Shown here one piece after another: positions 16,447 to 24,346 of a stretch of DNA of 42,455 nt (position 1 is its first letter; each line of letters opens with the position of its first letter). A program made the position numbers and the translations under genes. Source of the DNA: Chloroflexota bacterium (lineage in GTDB: Bacteria; Chloroflexota; Dehalococcoidia; JACPQK01); NCBI GenBank assembly GCA_016190505.1, contig JACPQM010000039.1, forward strand, positions 1-42,455, written 5' to 3'. A model generated the notes under the pieces. It ran no database searches and was not told the DNA's origin. It worked only from the letters and a program-made list of their open reading frames with translations.

Positions 16447-17768
16447 TGCGCCAGGCTCCTTCGACAGGCTCTCCGAGTGAAACATCGGAGTCCGCTGCTG
16501 CGGCTCGGACAGGACAGGGACTGGAGGGTGTGCGCATCCTGGACCTTACGCAGGTGTACGCCGGACCGTACGCCACGCGCTTGCTGGCGGACCTGGGCGC
16601 CGAGGTGCTGCGTATCGAGGCGCCCATGCGGGCCGGGCATGGGCCTGTGGGCCGGCTGCCGGCTGGCCTTGACATAATGTATCCCCAGCGGGAACCTGGG
16701 GAACAGCCGTACAACCGGTTCGCCTACTACAACGAGCTCAACCGCAACAAGATGGCCATGTCACTGGACCTGTCCACTGAGACCGGCCGGGGCGTGTTCC
16801 GGCGCCTGGTCGCAGTGTCCGACGTGGTCATGGAGAACTTTAGCCCCAGGGTGATGCCCAACTTCGGGCTGGACTACCCGGAGCTGCGCAAGCTGCGCCC
16901 GGACCTGCTCATGGTCTCGCTGCCTGCCTTGGGCCTCACCGGGCCCTACCGCGACTACGTGGCCTACGGGACCGGCCTTGAGGGTATGGTAGGCCTGGCC
17001 ACGATGACGGGCTACCCGAACGGGCCGCCGCTGAAGACGGGCATCGCCTACGGCGACCCCGTAGGCGGCTTGCACGCTGCCTTCGGGACGCTGGCCGCCT
17101 TGCGGCACCGTCGCCTCACCGGGCAGGGGCAGCACATCGAGGTGGCCCTGCGGGAGTCTCTGACCATGACCATGGGGCAGGCCATCATGGACTACGCTAT
17201 GAACGGCAGAGTGGGGCGGCGACAGGGCAACCGCCACGAGGCCTGGGTGCCCCACGGCGCCTACCCCTGCCAGGGCGAGGACGAGTGGGTCGCCATCGCG
17301 GTGCGGAGCGACAGCGAGTGGCGGTCGTTGCGCCAGGCCATGGGGGACCCCGAGTGGGCCAGGGACGATCGCTTTGCTGGTGCGCTTGGCCGCCACCAGC
17401 ACCAGGCGGAGATAGACGAGCACCTGGGGCGCTGGACCAGGGGGTTTGACCACTACGGGCTGATGCGCAGGCTCCAGGACGCTGGTGTGCCCGCCGCCGC
17501 TGTGCTTAACATAAGGGAAATGGCGACAGACCCGCACTATGTGGCCCGGGGTTTCTTCCGGTCCGTCGAGCACCGGGCGGCGGGCGGCGCACACCTTTAC
17601 CCGGGCGTACCCTGGAAGATGGGGCAAACGCCCGGGGCGGTGCGCCGCCCGCCGCCGGACTTCGGGGAGCACAACCGGTGGGCGCTGGCCGAGCTTCTTG
17701 GACTGCCGGAGGCGGAAGTATCTGAACTTGAGAGGCGGGGAGTGACGGCCACTGTCCCCGCTGCTTAG
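16446..17768 (+). CDS. Class III CoA-transferase (CaiB/BaiF family), paralogue 2
   Basis: A 440-aa CaiB/BaiF-family protein. The core starts LEGVRILDLTQVYAGPYATR. Asp204 in AYGDPVGGLHA is at the catalytic position, and RRLTGQGQHIEVALRES follows. The first 25 residues (MRQAPSTGSPSETSES...) are not part of the family; the DNA there contains CCTTCGACAGGCTC, a repeat found elsewhere in the window, so the true start could be later or the tail repeat-derived. The ATG shares its A with the upstream stop (TGATG). Two-subunit class III enzymes are known from benzylsuccinate and malate activation, and this pair may be similar; the substrate is unknown. Confidence 0.88.
   Translation: MRQAPSTGSPSETSESAAAARTGQGLEGVRILDLTQVYAGPYATRLLADLGAEVLRIEAPMRAGHGPVGRLPAGLDIMYPQREPGEQPYNRFAYYNELNRNKMAMSLDLSTETGRGVFRRLVAVSDVVMENFSPRVMPNFGLDYPELRKLRPDLLMVSLPALGLTGPYRDYVAYGTGLEGMVGLATMTGYPNGPPLKTGIAYGDPVGGLHAAFGTLAALRHRRLTGQGQHIEVALRESLTMTMGQAIMDYAMNGRVGRRQGNRHEAWVPHGAYPCQGEDEWVAIAVRSDSEWRSLRQAMGDPEWARDDRFAGALGRHQHQAEIDEHLGRWTRGFDHYGLMRRLQDAGVPAAAVLNIREMATDPHYVARGFFRSVEHRAAGGAHLYPGVPWKMGQTPGAVRRPPPDFGEHNRWALAELLGLPEAEVSELERRGVTATVPAA
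16458..16471. repeat. CTTCGACAGGCTC-type repeat inside a gene
   Basis: CCTTCGACAGGCTC is the reverse complement of the core of the repeat at 30529-30545. It lies in the nonconserved N-terminal codons of the second CoA-transferase. Confidence 0.5.
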
Positions 17769-17788
17769 AACTTTGTAAGGAGGCTCGG

Positions 17789-18937
17789 TTGGAAGGATAC
17801 GTGCTGTCGCCAGAGCTGCGTATGCTCCAGGCCACCGTCCGGCGGTTTGTCCACGAGGAAGTGCTGCCTCTGGAGGTGGGCATGGACCCGGAGGCGGTGG
17901 ACATCTCTCAGGCCGACTGGGATCGCTTGGCCCACAAGGCCAAGGCCGCGGGCCTGTGGTGCCTGGGTGTGGCCAGGGAGTACGGGGGAGGTGGTCTGAG
18001 CGTCTTCGGCCAGTGCGTGGTGGCAGAAGAGACCGCCCAGCACCGCAACGGCTTTTACAACCCGGCCTATAGCGCCTTTGGCCGGCCTCCCCCGCCCATC
18101 ATCTTCGCGGGTACGCCTGCCCAAATCCAAAAATACGGTGTGCCCACCGTCCGGGAGGCCCACAAGACCTTCTTTGCCATAACGGAGCCCTCTGGTGGGT
18201 CCGACCCGGCAACCGCCATCGAGACCCGGGGCGTGAAGCAGGACGGGCGATGGGTGCTGAATGGCACCAAGGTCTTCATCTCGGGCGCCCACGAGGCCCA
18301 GTGGGGCGTGCTCTTCGCGCGCACGGGCGGACCGGGGCACAGGGGCATCTCCTGCTTCATCATGGAGACGTCCTATCCCGGCTTCACGGTGCGCCCGGTG
18401 CCCGTCATCCGTCCCTGGTACCCCAACGAGATAGTCCTCCAGGACTGTCCGGTCCCGGAAGAGAACCTGCTCGGCGAGGAGAACAGGGGGTTCGACCTGG
18501 TGGCAAAACTGCTGGGCTACCTGCGTTTCCCCTACTCAGCGGCCAGTGTGGGTGTGGCGGCGGCCGCCCTGGGCATGGCAATCCACCATGCCAAGGAGCG
18601 GGTGACCTTCGGCCAGCCCCTGGCCCAGCGGCAGGCGATCCAGTGGATGCTGGCCGACTCCGAGATGGAAGTCAGGGCTGCCCGCTGGCTCACCTGGGAG
18701 GGGGCCTGGAAGGCTGACCGGGGAGAGGACTACCGCCAGGAAGCCTCCATCGCCAAGGTATTCTCCAGCGAGGTACTGGGCCGGGTGGTGGACCGGTCAA
18801 TCCAGATTCACGGGGGCTATGGCGTGTCCAAGGCGCTGCCCCTGGAGCGATGGTATCGCGAAGCCCGAGTGCGCCGTCTGGGTGAAGGTCCCTCGGAGGT
18901 GCACCGCATGGTGATTGCCCGCAACCTGCTGAGGTGA
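17789..18937 (+). CDS. Acyl-CoA dehydrogenase
   Basis: A 382-aa FAD enzyme that introduces an alpha-beta double bond into an acyl-CoA and passes electrons to an electron-transfer flavoprotein. Family segments are FFAITEPSGGSDPATAIETR, WVLNGTKVFISGAHEAQW and IHGGYGVSKALPLERWYREA. The likely catalytic Glu is in LGEGPSEVHR. The start is a TTG with TAAGGAGG 5 nt before it, and it follows the CoA-transferase pair closely (20 nt), so it probably belongs to the same operon. The chain-length or branched preference cannot be read. Confidence 0.93.
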   Translation: MEGYVLSPELRMLQATVRRFVHEEVLPLEVGMDPEAVDISQADWDRLAHKAKAAGLWCLGVAREYGGGGLSVFGQCVVAEETAQHRNGFYNPAYSAFGRPPPPIIFAGTPAQIQKYGVPTVREAHKTFFAITEPSGGSDPATAIETRGVKQDGRWVLNGTKVFISGAHEAQWGVLFARTGGPGHRGISCFIMETSYPGFTVRPVPVIRPWYPNEIVLQDCPVPEENLLGEENRGFDLVAKLLGYLRFPYSAASVGVAAAALGMAIHHAKERVTFGQPLAQRQAIQWMLADSEMEVRAARWLTWEGAWKADRGEDYRQEASIAKVFSSEVLGRVVDRSIQIHGGYGVSKALPLERWYREARVRRLGEGPSEVHRMVIARNLLR

Positions 18938-18949
18938 AGGCTGCTGGCT

Positions 18950-19132
18950 TCAGTTTTCGGGTTTGATCTCAATAGCTAGCCGCTGGCCTGCGGGACCCTC
19001 AAGGGCAATATCCGGCTGTCTACCCTTCGCGTAGGGCATCACCATTATGCGGAACCCGTGGTCTACCAGGATGTCGGCCACGTCATCGGATACAAGGGTT
19101 AGCACGTAGTACACGTCACGGGGGCCGTTCAA
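18950..19132 (-). CDS. Small protein of unknown function, possibly truncated at the 5' end
   Basis: A minus-strand frame starting at TTG 19132 gives 60 aa and ends LAIEIKPEN. The frame stays open upstream through 19181 and on into the MITE-like element. It reads there CLVKGDPQPSRYYLYVLNG, which looks protein-like too. The gene may therefore begin earlier and have been cut by the element at 19186. Convergent with the acyl-CoA dehydrogenase. I do not recognise the family; QRLAIEIKPEN recalls the core strand of some nuclease folds but that is too weak for a call. Confidence 0.4.
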   Translation of the reverse strand: MNGPRDVYYVLTLVSDDVADILVDHGFRIMVMPYAKGRQPDIALEGPAGQRLAIEIKPEN

Positions 19133-19185
19133 GACATAGAGGTAATAGCGGCTTGGTTGGGGGTCTCCCTTGACGAGGCAGTTAT

Positions 19186-19333
19186 GTAGGGTGGGTGTAG
19201 CGCAGCGGAACCCACCCCCCCGTCTGCCATGGTGACCAATGGTGTATGAATGTGGCGGCGACAGTAGGGCGAGCCTCGCTCACGTATCTGCGCTGGTGTC
19301 CCGACGGGTCGGGATTCGTTCCACCCACCCTAC
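19186..19333. mobile_element. MITE-like element, 148 bp, 12-bp terminal inverted repeats
   Basis: The ends GTAGGGTGGGTG (19186-19197) and CACCCACCCTAC (19322-19333) are perfect inverted repeats. Inside are a second inverted pair (GGTGGGT and ACCCACC) near the left end and a GTCCCGAC/GTCGGGA near-palindrome near the right. No transposase is encoded. A similar sequence, AGGGTGGGTGTAG, recurs alone near 36131. No clear target duplication is visible. Confidence 0.6.
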
Positions 19334-19389
19334 TGTAGCCTGTAGCCCCAAGCCTGCTTCGTCCTCTTCCGCCGCCATAGGGCAGTGTG

Positions 19390-19395
19390 TATAAT
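19390..19395 (+). promoter_or_regulatory. -10-like box upstream of the chorismate mutase gene
   Basis: A perfect TATAAT whose expected start near 19402 would leave about 24 nt before the ATG at 19426. No good -35 is seen. Confidence 0.4.
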
Positions 19396-19425
19396 ATGGA
19401 CTTAAATCTGAGTGACGAACGAGCT

Positions 19426-19794
19426 ATGCGCTGTAGGGGTATTCGAGGGGCAACCGTGGTGGCGTCCAATACCAGGGAGGACATCCTGGCTGCCACCCGC
19501 GAGCTGCTGGGCCAACTTGTCGCCGCTAACAAGGTGGTGCCGGAGGACGTGGCCTGCGCTGTCTTCACTACCACTACGGACCTGACCGCAGAGTTCCCCG
19601 CAGTGGCGGCGCGCGAGATGGGTTGGTGGGAGGTGGCCCTGATGTGCGGCCACGAGATGGCGGTGCCCGACGGCCTGCCTCGTTGCCTGCGCATTATGCT
19701 CCTTGTTAACACCGAGAAACCTCCCCAGGAGTTGGTCCACGTATACCTTCGGGGAGCCGAAGTCTTGCGCTCGCGTGGGGTGGCCGCTCCATAG
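19426..19794 (+). CDS. aroH: Chorismate mutase, AroH type
   Basis: A 122-aa trimeric AroH-type chorismate mutase, converting chorismate to prephenate for phenylalanine and tyrosine synthesis. The family's key residues are visible by comparison with the Bacillus enzyme: Arg in RGIRGATVV, Cys and Glu in VALMCGHEM, Arg in CLRIMLLVNT and the closing HVYLRGAEVLR. The frame is open to 19387, but start ATG 19426 is preferred because the AroH N-terminus begins right there and a TATAAT overlaps the earlier start. The DAHP synthase gene follows after 27 nt. Confidence 0.92.
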   Translation: MRCRGIRGATVVASNTREDILAATRELLGQLVAANKVVPEDVACAVFTTTTDLTAEFPAVAAREMGWWEVALMCGHEMAVPDGLPRCLRIMLLVNTEKPPQELVHVYLRGAEVLRSRGVAAP

Positions 19795-19821
19795 CGTAGC
19801 GTGAAAAGGTGGTAATGGCAG

Positions 19822-20871
19822 ATGGTTGTGGTAATGCTAAGAGGCTGTCCGGAGAGCAATATCGAGGATGTGATCGAGCGCATCCATCACCACCCGGGCC
19901 TTTCCGCGCACCTGGTCCGCGGGGTGGAACGCACTGTCGTGGGGGTGGTGGGCCAGACATTTCCCGAGCTAAAGGATATGCTGGAGATGCTCCCGGGCGT
20001 GGAGGCGGTGCTGCCCATCTCCAAGCCCTACAAGCTGTCCAGCAGGGAGTTCCAGGTGGAGGACACCACCTTCAAAGTGGGGGACGTGACCATCGGGGGG
20101 CCCGACCTGGTGGTCATGGCCGGTCCTTGTGCTGTGGAGAGCGAGGAACAGGTGGTGGCCACGGCCCGAGCGGTGAAAGCGGCGGGCGCCCACATCCTTC
20201 GGGGGGGCGCCTTCAAGCCCAGCACATCGCCGTACAGCTTCCGTGGCAAGGGCAAGGAGGGCCTGGAGATCCTGGCCGTGGCCCGGCAGGAGACGGGGCT
20301 CCCTATTATCACCGAGGTCATGGCGCCGGGCGACGTGGAGCTGGTGGCTGAGTACACGGACGTCCTTCAGGTGGGTACGCGGAATATGCAGAACTACATC
20401 CTGCTGGACGAGGTGGGCAAGGCTAACAAACCGGTGATGCTCAAACGGGGCTTCGCGGCCACTATCCAGGAGTGGCTGCTGTCGGCGGAGTACATCCTGT
20501 CTCAGGGCAACCGCCGCCTCATGTTGTGCGAGCGTGGGATCCGCACCTTTGAGACCTACACCCGGAACACCATGGACGTCAGCGCCGTTCCGGTGATCCA
20601 CAAGGAGAGCCACCTGCCCGTCATCGGTGACCCGAGCCACGGCACGGGAAAGTGGGACCTGGTGACGCCGCTGGCGCTGGCCGTGGTGGCGGCCGGGGCG
20701 GACGGCTTGCTCATTGAGGTGCACCCCACGCCGGACACTGCCCTGAAAGACGGTGCTCAGTCCCTCACTTTCGAGAACTTCCAGCGGCTGATGGAGAAGG
20801 TGGCGGTGGTGGCCCAGGCCGTGGGAAGGCCGCTGGCTCCCAATCTGGCCGGCTCTGCTACCCGCCGGTAA
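19822..20871 (+). CDS. aroF: 3-deoxy-7-phosphoheptulonate (DAHP) synthase, AroF/AroG-type with N-terminal regulatory-like domain
   Basis: A 349-aa enzyme that joins phosphoenolpyruvate and erythrose 4-phosphate, the first step of the shikimate pathway. Landmarks are [61 protein letters not shown] and [12 protein letters not shown]. The first 90 residues ([20 protein letters not shown]...) match the ferredoxin-like N-terminal domain of the Thermotoga-type enzymes, which senses aromatic amino acids there. AAGGTGG lies 9 nt before the ATG. It is adjacent to aroH and probably cotranscribed; other shikimate genes are not in the window. Confidence 0.94.
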   Translation: MVVVMLRGCPESNIEDVIERIHHHPGLSAHLVRGVERTVVGVVGQTFPELKDMLEMLPGVEAVLPISKPYKLSSREFQVEDTTFKVGDVTIGGPDLVVMAGPCAVESEEQVVATARAVKAAGAHILRGGAFKPSTSPYSFRGKGKEGLEILAVARQETGLPIITEVMAPGDVELVAEYTDVLQVGTRNMQNYILLDEVGKANKPVMLKRGFAATIQEWLLSAEYILSQGNRRLMLCERGIRTFETYTRNTMDVSAVPVIHKESHLPVIGDPSHGTGKWDLVTPLALAVVAAGADGLLIEVHPTPDTALKDGAQSLTFENFQRLMEKVAVVAQAVGRPLAPNLAGSATRR

Positions 20872-20878
20872 ACGGCGC

Positions 20879-20907
20879 TTGACAGGGCTCCAGGCAGCCC
20901 TTAGAAT
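20879..20907 (+). promoter_or_regulatory. Promoter of the permease operon, with inverted repeat in the spacer
   Basis: TTGACA (20879-20884) and TAGAAT (20902-20907) are separated by 17 bp. The spacer contains GGGCT-N6-AGCCC (20885-20900), a possible operator. Expected start near 20914, leaving an 84-nt leader. Confidence 0.7.
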
Positions 20908-20929
20908 ATGAGCACTTTTAGGCTGGCTT

Positions 20930-20977
20930 GTCCTTGGCGAGGGGTTTTTGTACCTGCAAGCCAAAGTACAAGCAGGT
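20930..20977 (+). promoter_or_regulatory. Leader with two mutually exclusive hairpins
   Basis: In the leader of the permease gene TACCTGC can pair with a downstream GCAGGTA, and TTGTAC can pair with GTACAA. The two pairings overlap and cannot form together. A switch is possible but no known riboswitch class is recognised. Confidence 0.3.
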
Positions 20978-20997
20978 AGCTGTGAAGGGAGATAGCC

Positions 20998-21942
20998 ATG
21001 CAGCGGTACCTCTTGCGGCGTATCCTGCTCATGATCCCGGTGTTCGGTCTGGTGGCCCTGGCCACGTTCTCCATGGTGCGCTTCCTACCGGGCGATATTG
21101 TGACTATCATGGCCGAGGAGTTCCAGTACGCCGAGACCGTGGAGAGGATGCGAGACGAGCTGGGGCTCAATGACCCCTTCGTTGTCCAGTTCGGTAGGTG
21201 GGTGGGGGACATCGTGAGGGGCGACCTGGGCGACTCCATGTGGACCAAGCGCCCGGTGTGGGAAGACGTGAAGTGGCGCTGGCCGGTGACCGTTGAGCTG
21301 ACCATAATATCCCTTATCATGCAGATGACCATTGCGATCCCTATAGGGATAATCGCAGCTATCCGCCAGGACACGATCTTGGACTACGTGACACGTACAC
21401 TTGCCATCTTGGGGATAGCCGTGCCTACGTTCTGGACAGGCACGCTGGTGGTCACCTTACCTTCGGTATGGTGGGGGTGGACGCCCCCCCTGGAGTACAA
21501 GAGCCTCACCGATGATTTATGGGGCAACATAGGGATAATGCTGATTCCTTCCGCAATCCTGGCCGTCTTCCTGGGGGGCCGTGTGGTCCGCATGTTGCGG
21601 GCCACCATGCTGGAGGTGCTGCGGCAGGACTACATCCGCACGGCCTGGGCCAAGGGCCTGAAGGAACGCTCTGTCATTTACAGGCACGCCGCCAAGAACG
21701 CCCTTATCCCCGTGGTCAGCCTCATCGGCCTAGAGATACCAACTCTCCTGTCGGGCACGGTGGTAATAGAGAGGATCTTCGACCTGCCTGGCATGGGCCG
21801 GTATATGCTCGACCTTCTCGAGCAAAGGGACTATGTGCCCACCCAGTCGGTAGTGCTGCTATTCGCTCTCATGGTCATGGTGACGAACCTGCTGGTTGAT
21901 CTCAGCTACGCTGTCCTGGACCCTCGGATCAGGTACTCATAG
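20998..21942 (+). CDS. Peptide/nickel-type ABC transporter permease (DppB-like)
   Basis: A 314-aa membrane subunit of a peptide/nickel/opine-type importer. It opens with LLRRILLMIPVFGLVALATF and has the family RFLPGD turn, LGLNDPFVVQFGRWV and the ATPase-docking loop DYIRTAWAKGLKERSVIYRH. The end VDLSYAVLDPRIRY is typical of DppB proteins. About six membrane helices. GGGAGA lies before the ATG. The companion permease follows after 25 nt. No binding protein or ATPase gene is adjacent, so these permeases must use subunits encoded elsewhere. Confidence 0.92.
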   Translation: MQRYLLRRILLMIPVFGLVALATFSMVRFLPGDIVTIMAEEFQYAETVERMRDELGLNDPFVVQFGRWVGDIVRGDLGDSMWTKRPVWEDVKWRWPVTVELTIISLIMQMTIAIPIGIIAAIRQDTILDYVTRTLAILGIAVPTFWTGTLVVTLPSVWWGWTPPLEYKSLTDDLWGNIGIMLIPSAILAVFLGGRVVRMLRATMLEVLRQDYIRTAWAKGLKERSVIYRHAAKNALIPVVSLIGLEIPTLLSGTVVIERIFDLPGMGRYMLDLLEQRDYVPTQSVVLLFALMVMVTNLLVDLSYAVLDPRIRYS

Positions 21943-21967
21943 AAAAGCCCGGGTTAGGAGATAGGTC

Positions 21968-22879
21968 ATGGCACAACAAGCAACACTCCAGGCGGTAAGT
22001 GGGCGGAAAGCCCGGCGCCACTGGACGCTGGACTTCATCATTCGCCTGGTGAGAGAGAAGCCCCTGGGGGTGGTCGGTGCCGTCATCGTGCTGGTGATGG
22101 CCCTGTTGGCGTTGTTCGCCAACTGGGTATCCCCCTTTGGCTACCACGAGACCCACTACTCGGATGCTCTGGTGGGCCCCAACTCTACCTATCTACTGGG
22201 GACCGACTACCTGGGTCGGGACCAGCTTAGCCGCATCATCTATGGCGCGCGCATCTCCATGGTGGTGGCCCTGGCTGCGGTATCCCTGGGAACCATCTAC
22301 GAGGTACTGATTGGCTTGCCTAGCGCCTACTTTGGCGGCAAGCTAGACGCGATAGTACAGCGCTTCGTGGATGCCTTCATGGCCTTCCCGGCTCTGCTCA
22401 TCATGCTCGTTGTCTCCTCCATCCTGGGCCCTGGGCTGCTCAACATCATCGTGGTCCTGTCTATTTTTGGTGTGTCCTCATCGCGCGTTATCCGGGGGGC
22501 CGCTCTCGCGGTCAAGGAAAACGTGTACGTTGAGGCGGCCAAGGCCCTGGGCTGTAGCCATTTACGCATCATGCTCCGCTACATATTGCCCAACGTCATG
22601 GCGCCCATCATAATCGTGGCTACGTTGCGTTTTGGCCAGGTTATCCTTACGGAGTCCACCCTCAGCTTCCTGGGTTATGGAATTCCGCCCCCCTTCCCTT
22701 CTTGGGGTAGAATGTTGAGCGAGGAGTCCCGCCTGTACATGTACCGGGCGCCCTGGTTGGCCATCTGGCCCGGAGTGGCCTTGACGAGCGCGGTGTGGGG
22801 CTTTAACGTGTTTGGGGACGCCATTCGAGACCTCCTTGACCCGCGGATGAGGGGCGGAGGCGCGGGGCGGTTCCGCTAG
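21968..22879 (+). CDS. Peptide/nickel-type ABC transporter permease (DppC-like)
   Basis: A 303-aa partner of the preceding permease. It has a cytoplasmic N-terminus, the first helix at about 34-57, YLLGTDYLGRDQLSRIIYGA (the classic DppC signature), the docking loop VYVEAAKALGCSHLRIMLRY and the end GDAIRDLLDPRMRGG. AGGAG is placed before the ATG. The substrate cannot be told from permeases alone. Confidence 0.92.
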   Translation: MAQQATLQAVSGRKARRHWTLDFIIRLVREKPLGVVGAVIVLVMALLALFANWVSPFGYHETHYSDALVGPNSTYLLGTDYLGRDQLSRIIYGARISMVVALAAVSLGTIYEVLIGLPSAYFGGKLDAIVQRFVDAFMAFPALLIMLVVSSILGPGLLNIIVVLSIFGVSSSRVIRGAALAVKENVYVEAAKALGCSHLRIMLRYILPNVMAPIIIVATLRFGQVILTESTLSFLGYGIPPPFPSWGRMLSEESRLYMYRAPWLAIWPGVALTSAVWGFNVFGDAIRDLLDPRMRGGGAGRFR

Positions 22880-22901
22880 TCACAAGGAGGATGCCTGGAA
22901 G

Positions 22902-23360
22902 ATGAAGACTGTAGAGGAAACCCCCAAGACTGTCATCCGGCCCATCAGAGAAGATGATCTGTCCAGGTTCATCGAGGCTGACTACCACCAGACGGGGAAG
23001 CGCCGCGAGGCCTACTGGCAGGACCGCTTCTCCCACTTCGCTCACCGTCACCCATTGGCTTGCCTGGTTGCCGAGGACGATGCCGGAGCCATGGTGGGCT
23101 ACGTCGTGGGAGACGTCAGAGGGTGGGAGTACGGGGTGCCTGAAAGCACGGGCTGGATAGAGGCTATCAACGTCCGCCCCGACCTCCAGCGCGCCGGTGT
23201 GGCCTCGCGCTTGATGGACCAGCTCCTCGGCTATTTCAAGAGGGCCGGGGTGAAGCAGGTGTATTGCGTGGTGGACTGGGAGCAGGAGGGGGCTATCCGC
23301 TTCTTCCGGTCCCACGGCTTCCGACCGGGTGATTTCGTCTTCTTCGAGAAAGAGCTATAA
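22902..23360 (+). CDS. GNAT-family N-acetyltransferase
   Basis: A 152-aa acetyltransferase. It starts with TVIRPIREDDLSRFIEADYH and has the acetyl-CoA-binding segment INVRPDLQRAGVASRLMDQL (the RxxGxG/A region reads RAGVAS) and a final strand AIRFFRSHGFRPGDFVFFEK. AAGGAGG precedes the ATG. The acceptor is unknown. It is cotranscribed in appearance with the permeases (22 nt) and its stop codon overlaps a TATAAT that may drive the next gene. Confidence 0.88.
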   Translation: MKTVEETPKTVIRPIREDDLSRFIEADYHQTGKRREAYWQDRFSHFAHRHPLACLVAEDDAGAMVGYVVGDVRGWEYGVPESTGWIEAINVRPDLQRAGVASRLMDQLLGYFKRAGVKQVYCVVDWEQEGAIRFFRSHGFRPGDFVFFEKEL

Positions 23361-23361
23361 T
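23356..23361 (+). promoter_or_regulatory. -10-like box before the NifH-like gene
   Basis: TATAAT overlaps the stop codon of the acetyltransferase; a start near 23367 would give a leader of about 39 nt. No strong -35 is visible. Confidence 0.35.
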
Positions 23362-23406
23362 AGTGGGTGGCTTTGGGCACAACTCGTAGGGAGGACTGCT
23401 ATAGAA

Positions 23407-24246
23407 ATGGCCGAGCTCAAGCAGGTAGCTGTTTACGGAAAGGGCGGTATTGGCAAGTCCACTACCACGTCCAACATCGCCGCTGCCGCATCCCACATGG
23501 GGCTGACGGTGCTCCAGGTGGGATGCGACCCCAAATCGGACTCCACCACCACACTGCTGGGGGGCAAGATGCTGCCCACTATTCTCAACGAGATGAGGAC
23601 GGTGGGTATCAGCGATGAGACCTGGGACAAGTGTGTGGTCAAGGGGTACAATGGCGTGTGGTGCTCCGAGGCGGGCGGGCCCCGTCCCGGTGCGGGCTGT
23701 GCAGGTAAAGGTGTGGCGGTGGCGCTGGACCTTATTGCCCAGTACAAGATCCGCGAGAAGCTCGGTATCACCTTCGCCTTGTATGACGTTCTGGGCGATG
23801 TGGTGTGTGGTGGTTTCGCTCAGCCCATGCGCCGGGGCTATGCCCGCGAGATCTACTTGATAACCAGCGGCGAGCTGATGGCGCTCTATGCCGCCAACAA
23901 CATCGCCAAGGCGGTAAGCCTGCTGGTGTCCGAGGGCGCGGACTGCGCCATCGGCGGCATCATCAACAACATGCGCAACGTGGCCGGGGAAAAGGAGCTG
24001 GTGGAGGACTTCGCCAGCATCCTGGGCGTACCCATCATGGCCTACGTGCCGCGCTCTGAGTTGGTACAGAAGTCCGAGTTGGAACGGAAGACGGTGGTAG
24101 AGGCGTACCCGGAGTCTCCTCAGGCCAAAGTTTACGCCCAACTGGCGGAACGCATTATCCACAACAAGGACCGCAAAGTCGCCAAGACCATGGAGATTGA
24201 CGATATTATCAAGCTGCTCAACAAGCACCAGATGTTGTTTGCCTAG
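23407..24246 (+). CDS. NifH-like iron-sulfur ATPase, lone homologue
   Basis: A 279-aa protein of the nitrogenase Fe-protein family, dimeric ATPases that use a shared 4Fe-4S cluster to push electrons to a partner. Walker A is GKGGIGKSTTTSN (residues 11-23). Cluster cysteines are at Cys98 (RPGAGCAGKGV) and Cys134 (DVLGDVVCGGFAQPMRRG). The region GCDPKSDSTTTLL is close to NifH. Where nitrogenase Fe protein has the conserved Arg100 of GCAGRG, this has Lys101. No nifD, nifK or other nif gene is near, and the next genes are CoA-transferases. It is therefore more likely a reductase component for another enzyme than a nitrogenase; that is inference. GGGAGG lies upstream of the ATG at 23407. Confidence 0.9.
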   Translation: MAELKQVAVYGKGGIGKSTTTSNIAAAASHMGLTVLQVGCDPKSDSTTTLLGGKMLPTILNEMRTVGISDETWDKCVVKGYNGVWCSEAGGPRPGAGCAGKGVAVALDLIAQYKIREKLGITFALYDVLGDVVCGGFAQPMRRGYAREIYLITSGELMALYAANNIAKAVSLLVSEGADCAIGGIINNMRNVAGEKELVEDFASILGVPIMAYVPRSELVQKSELERKTVVEAYPESPQAKVYAQLAERIIHNKDRKVAKTMEIDDIIKLLNKHQMLFA

Positions 24247-24284
24247 GTGGGGTCGTGGGTAGCCGAGGACAGGCGTAACTCTGC

Positions 24285-24314
24285 GAAGGGGGGCATTGTT
24301 CAATGCCCCCCTTC
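24285..24314 (+). terminator. Strong hairpin after the NifH-like gene
   Basis: GAAGGGGGGCATTG (24285-24298) pairs with CAATGCCCCCCTTC (24301-24314), a 14-bp perfect stem with a very short loop. The following bases (CTTTGTC) are only weakly T-rich, so it may be a terminator or an attenuator ahead of the CoA-transferase genes. Confidence 0.6.
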
Positions 24315-24346
24315 CTTTGTCTGCTGCAAAGGAGGTAAGAGGGAGG

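Noticed and set aside
23407..24246. Calling the NifH-like protein a nitrogenase Fe protein
   Set aside because: No nifDK or nif cofactor genes are near, and the conserved Arg after the cluster Cys is Lys.
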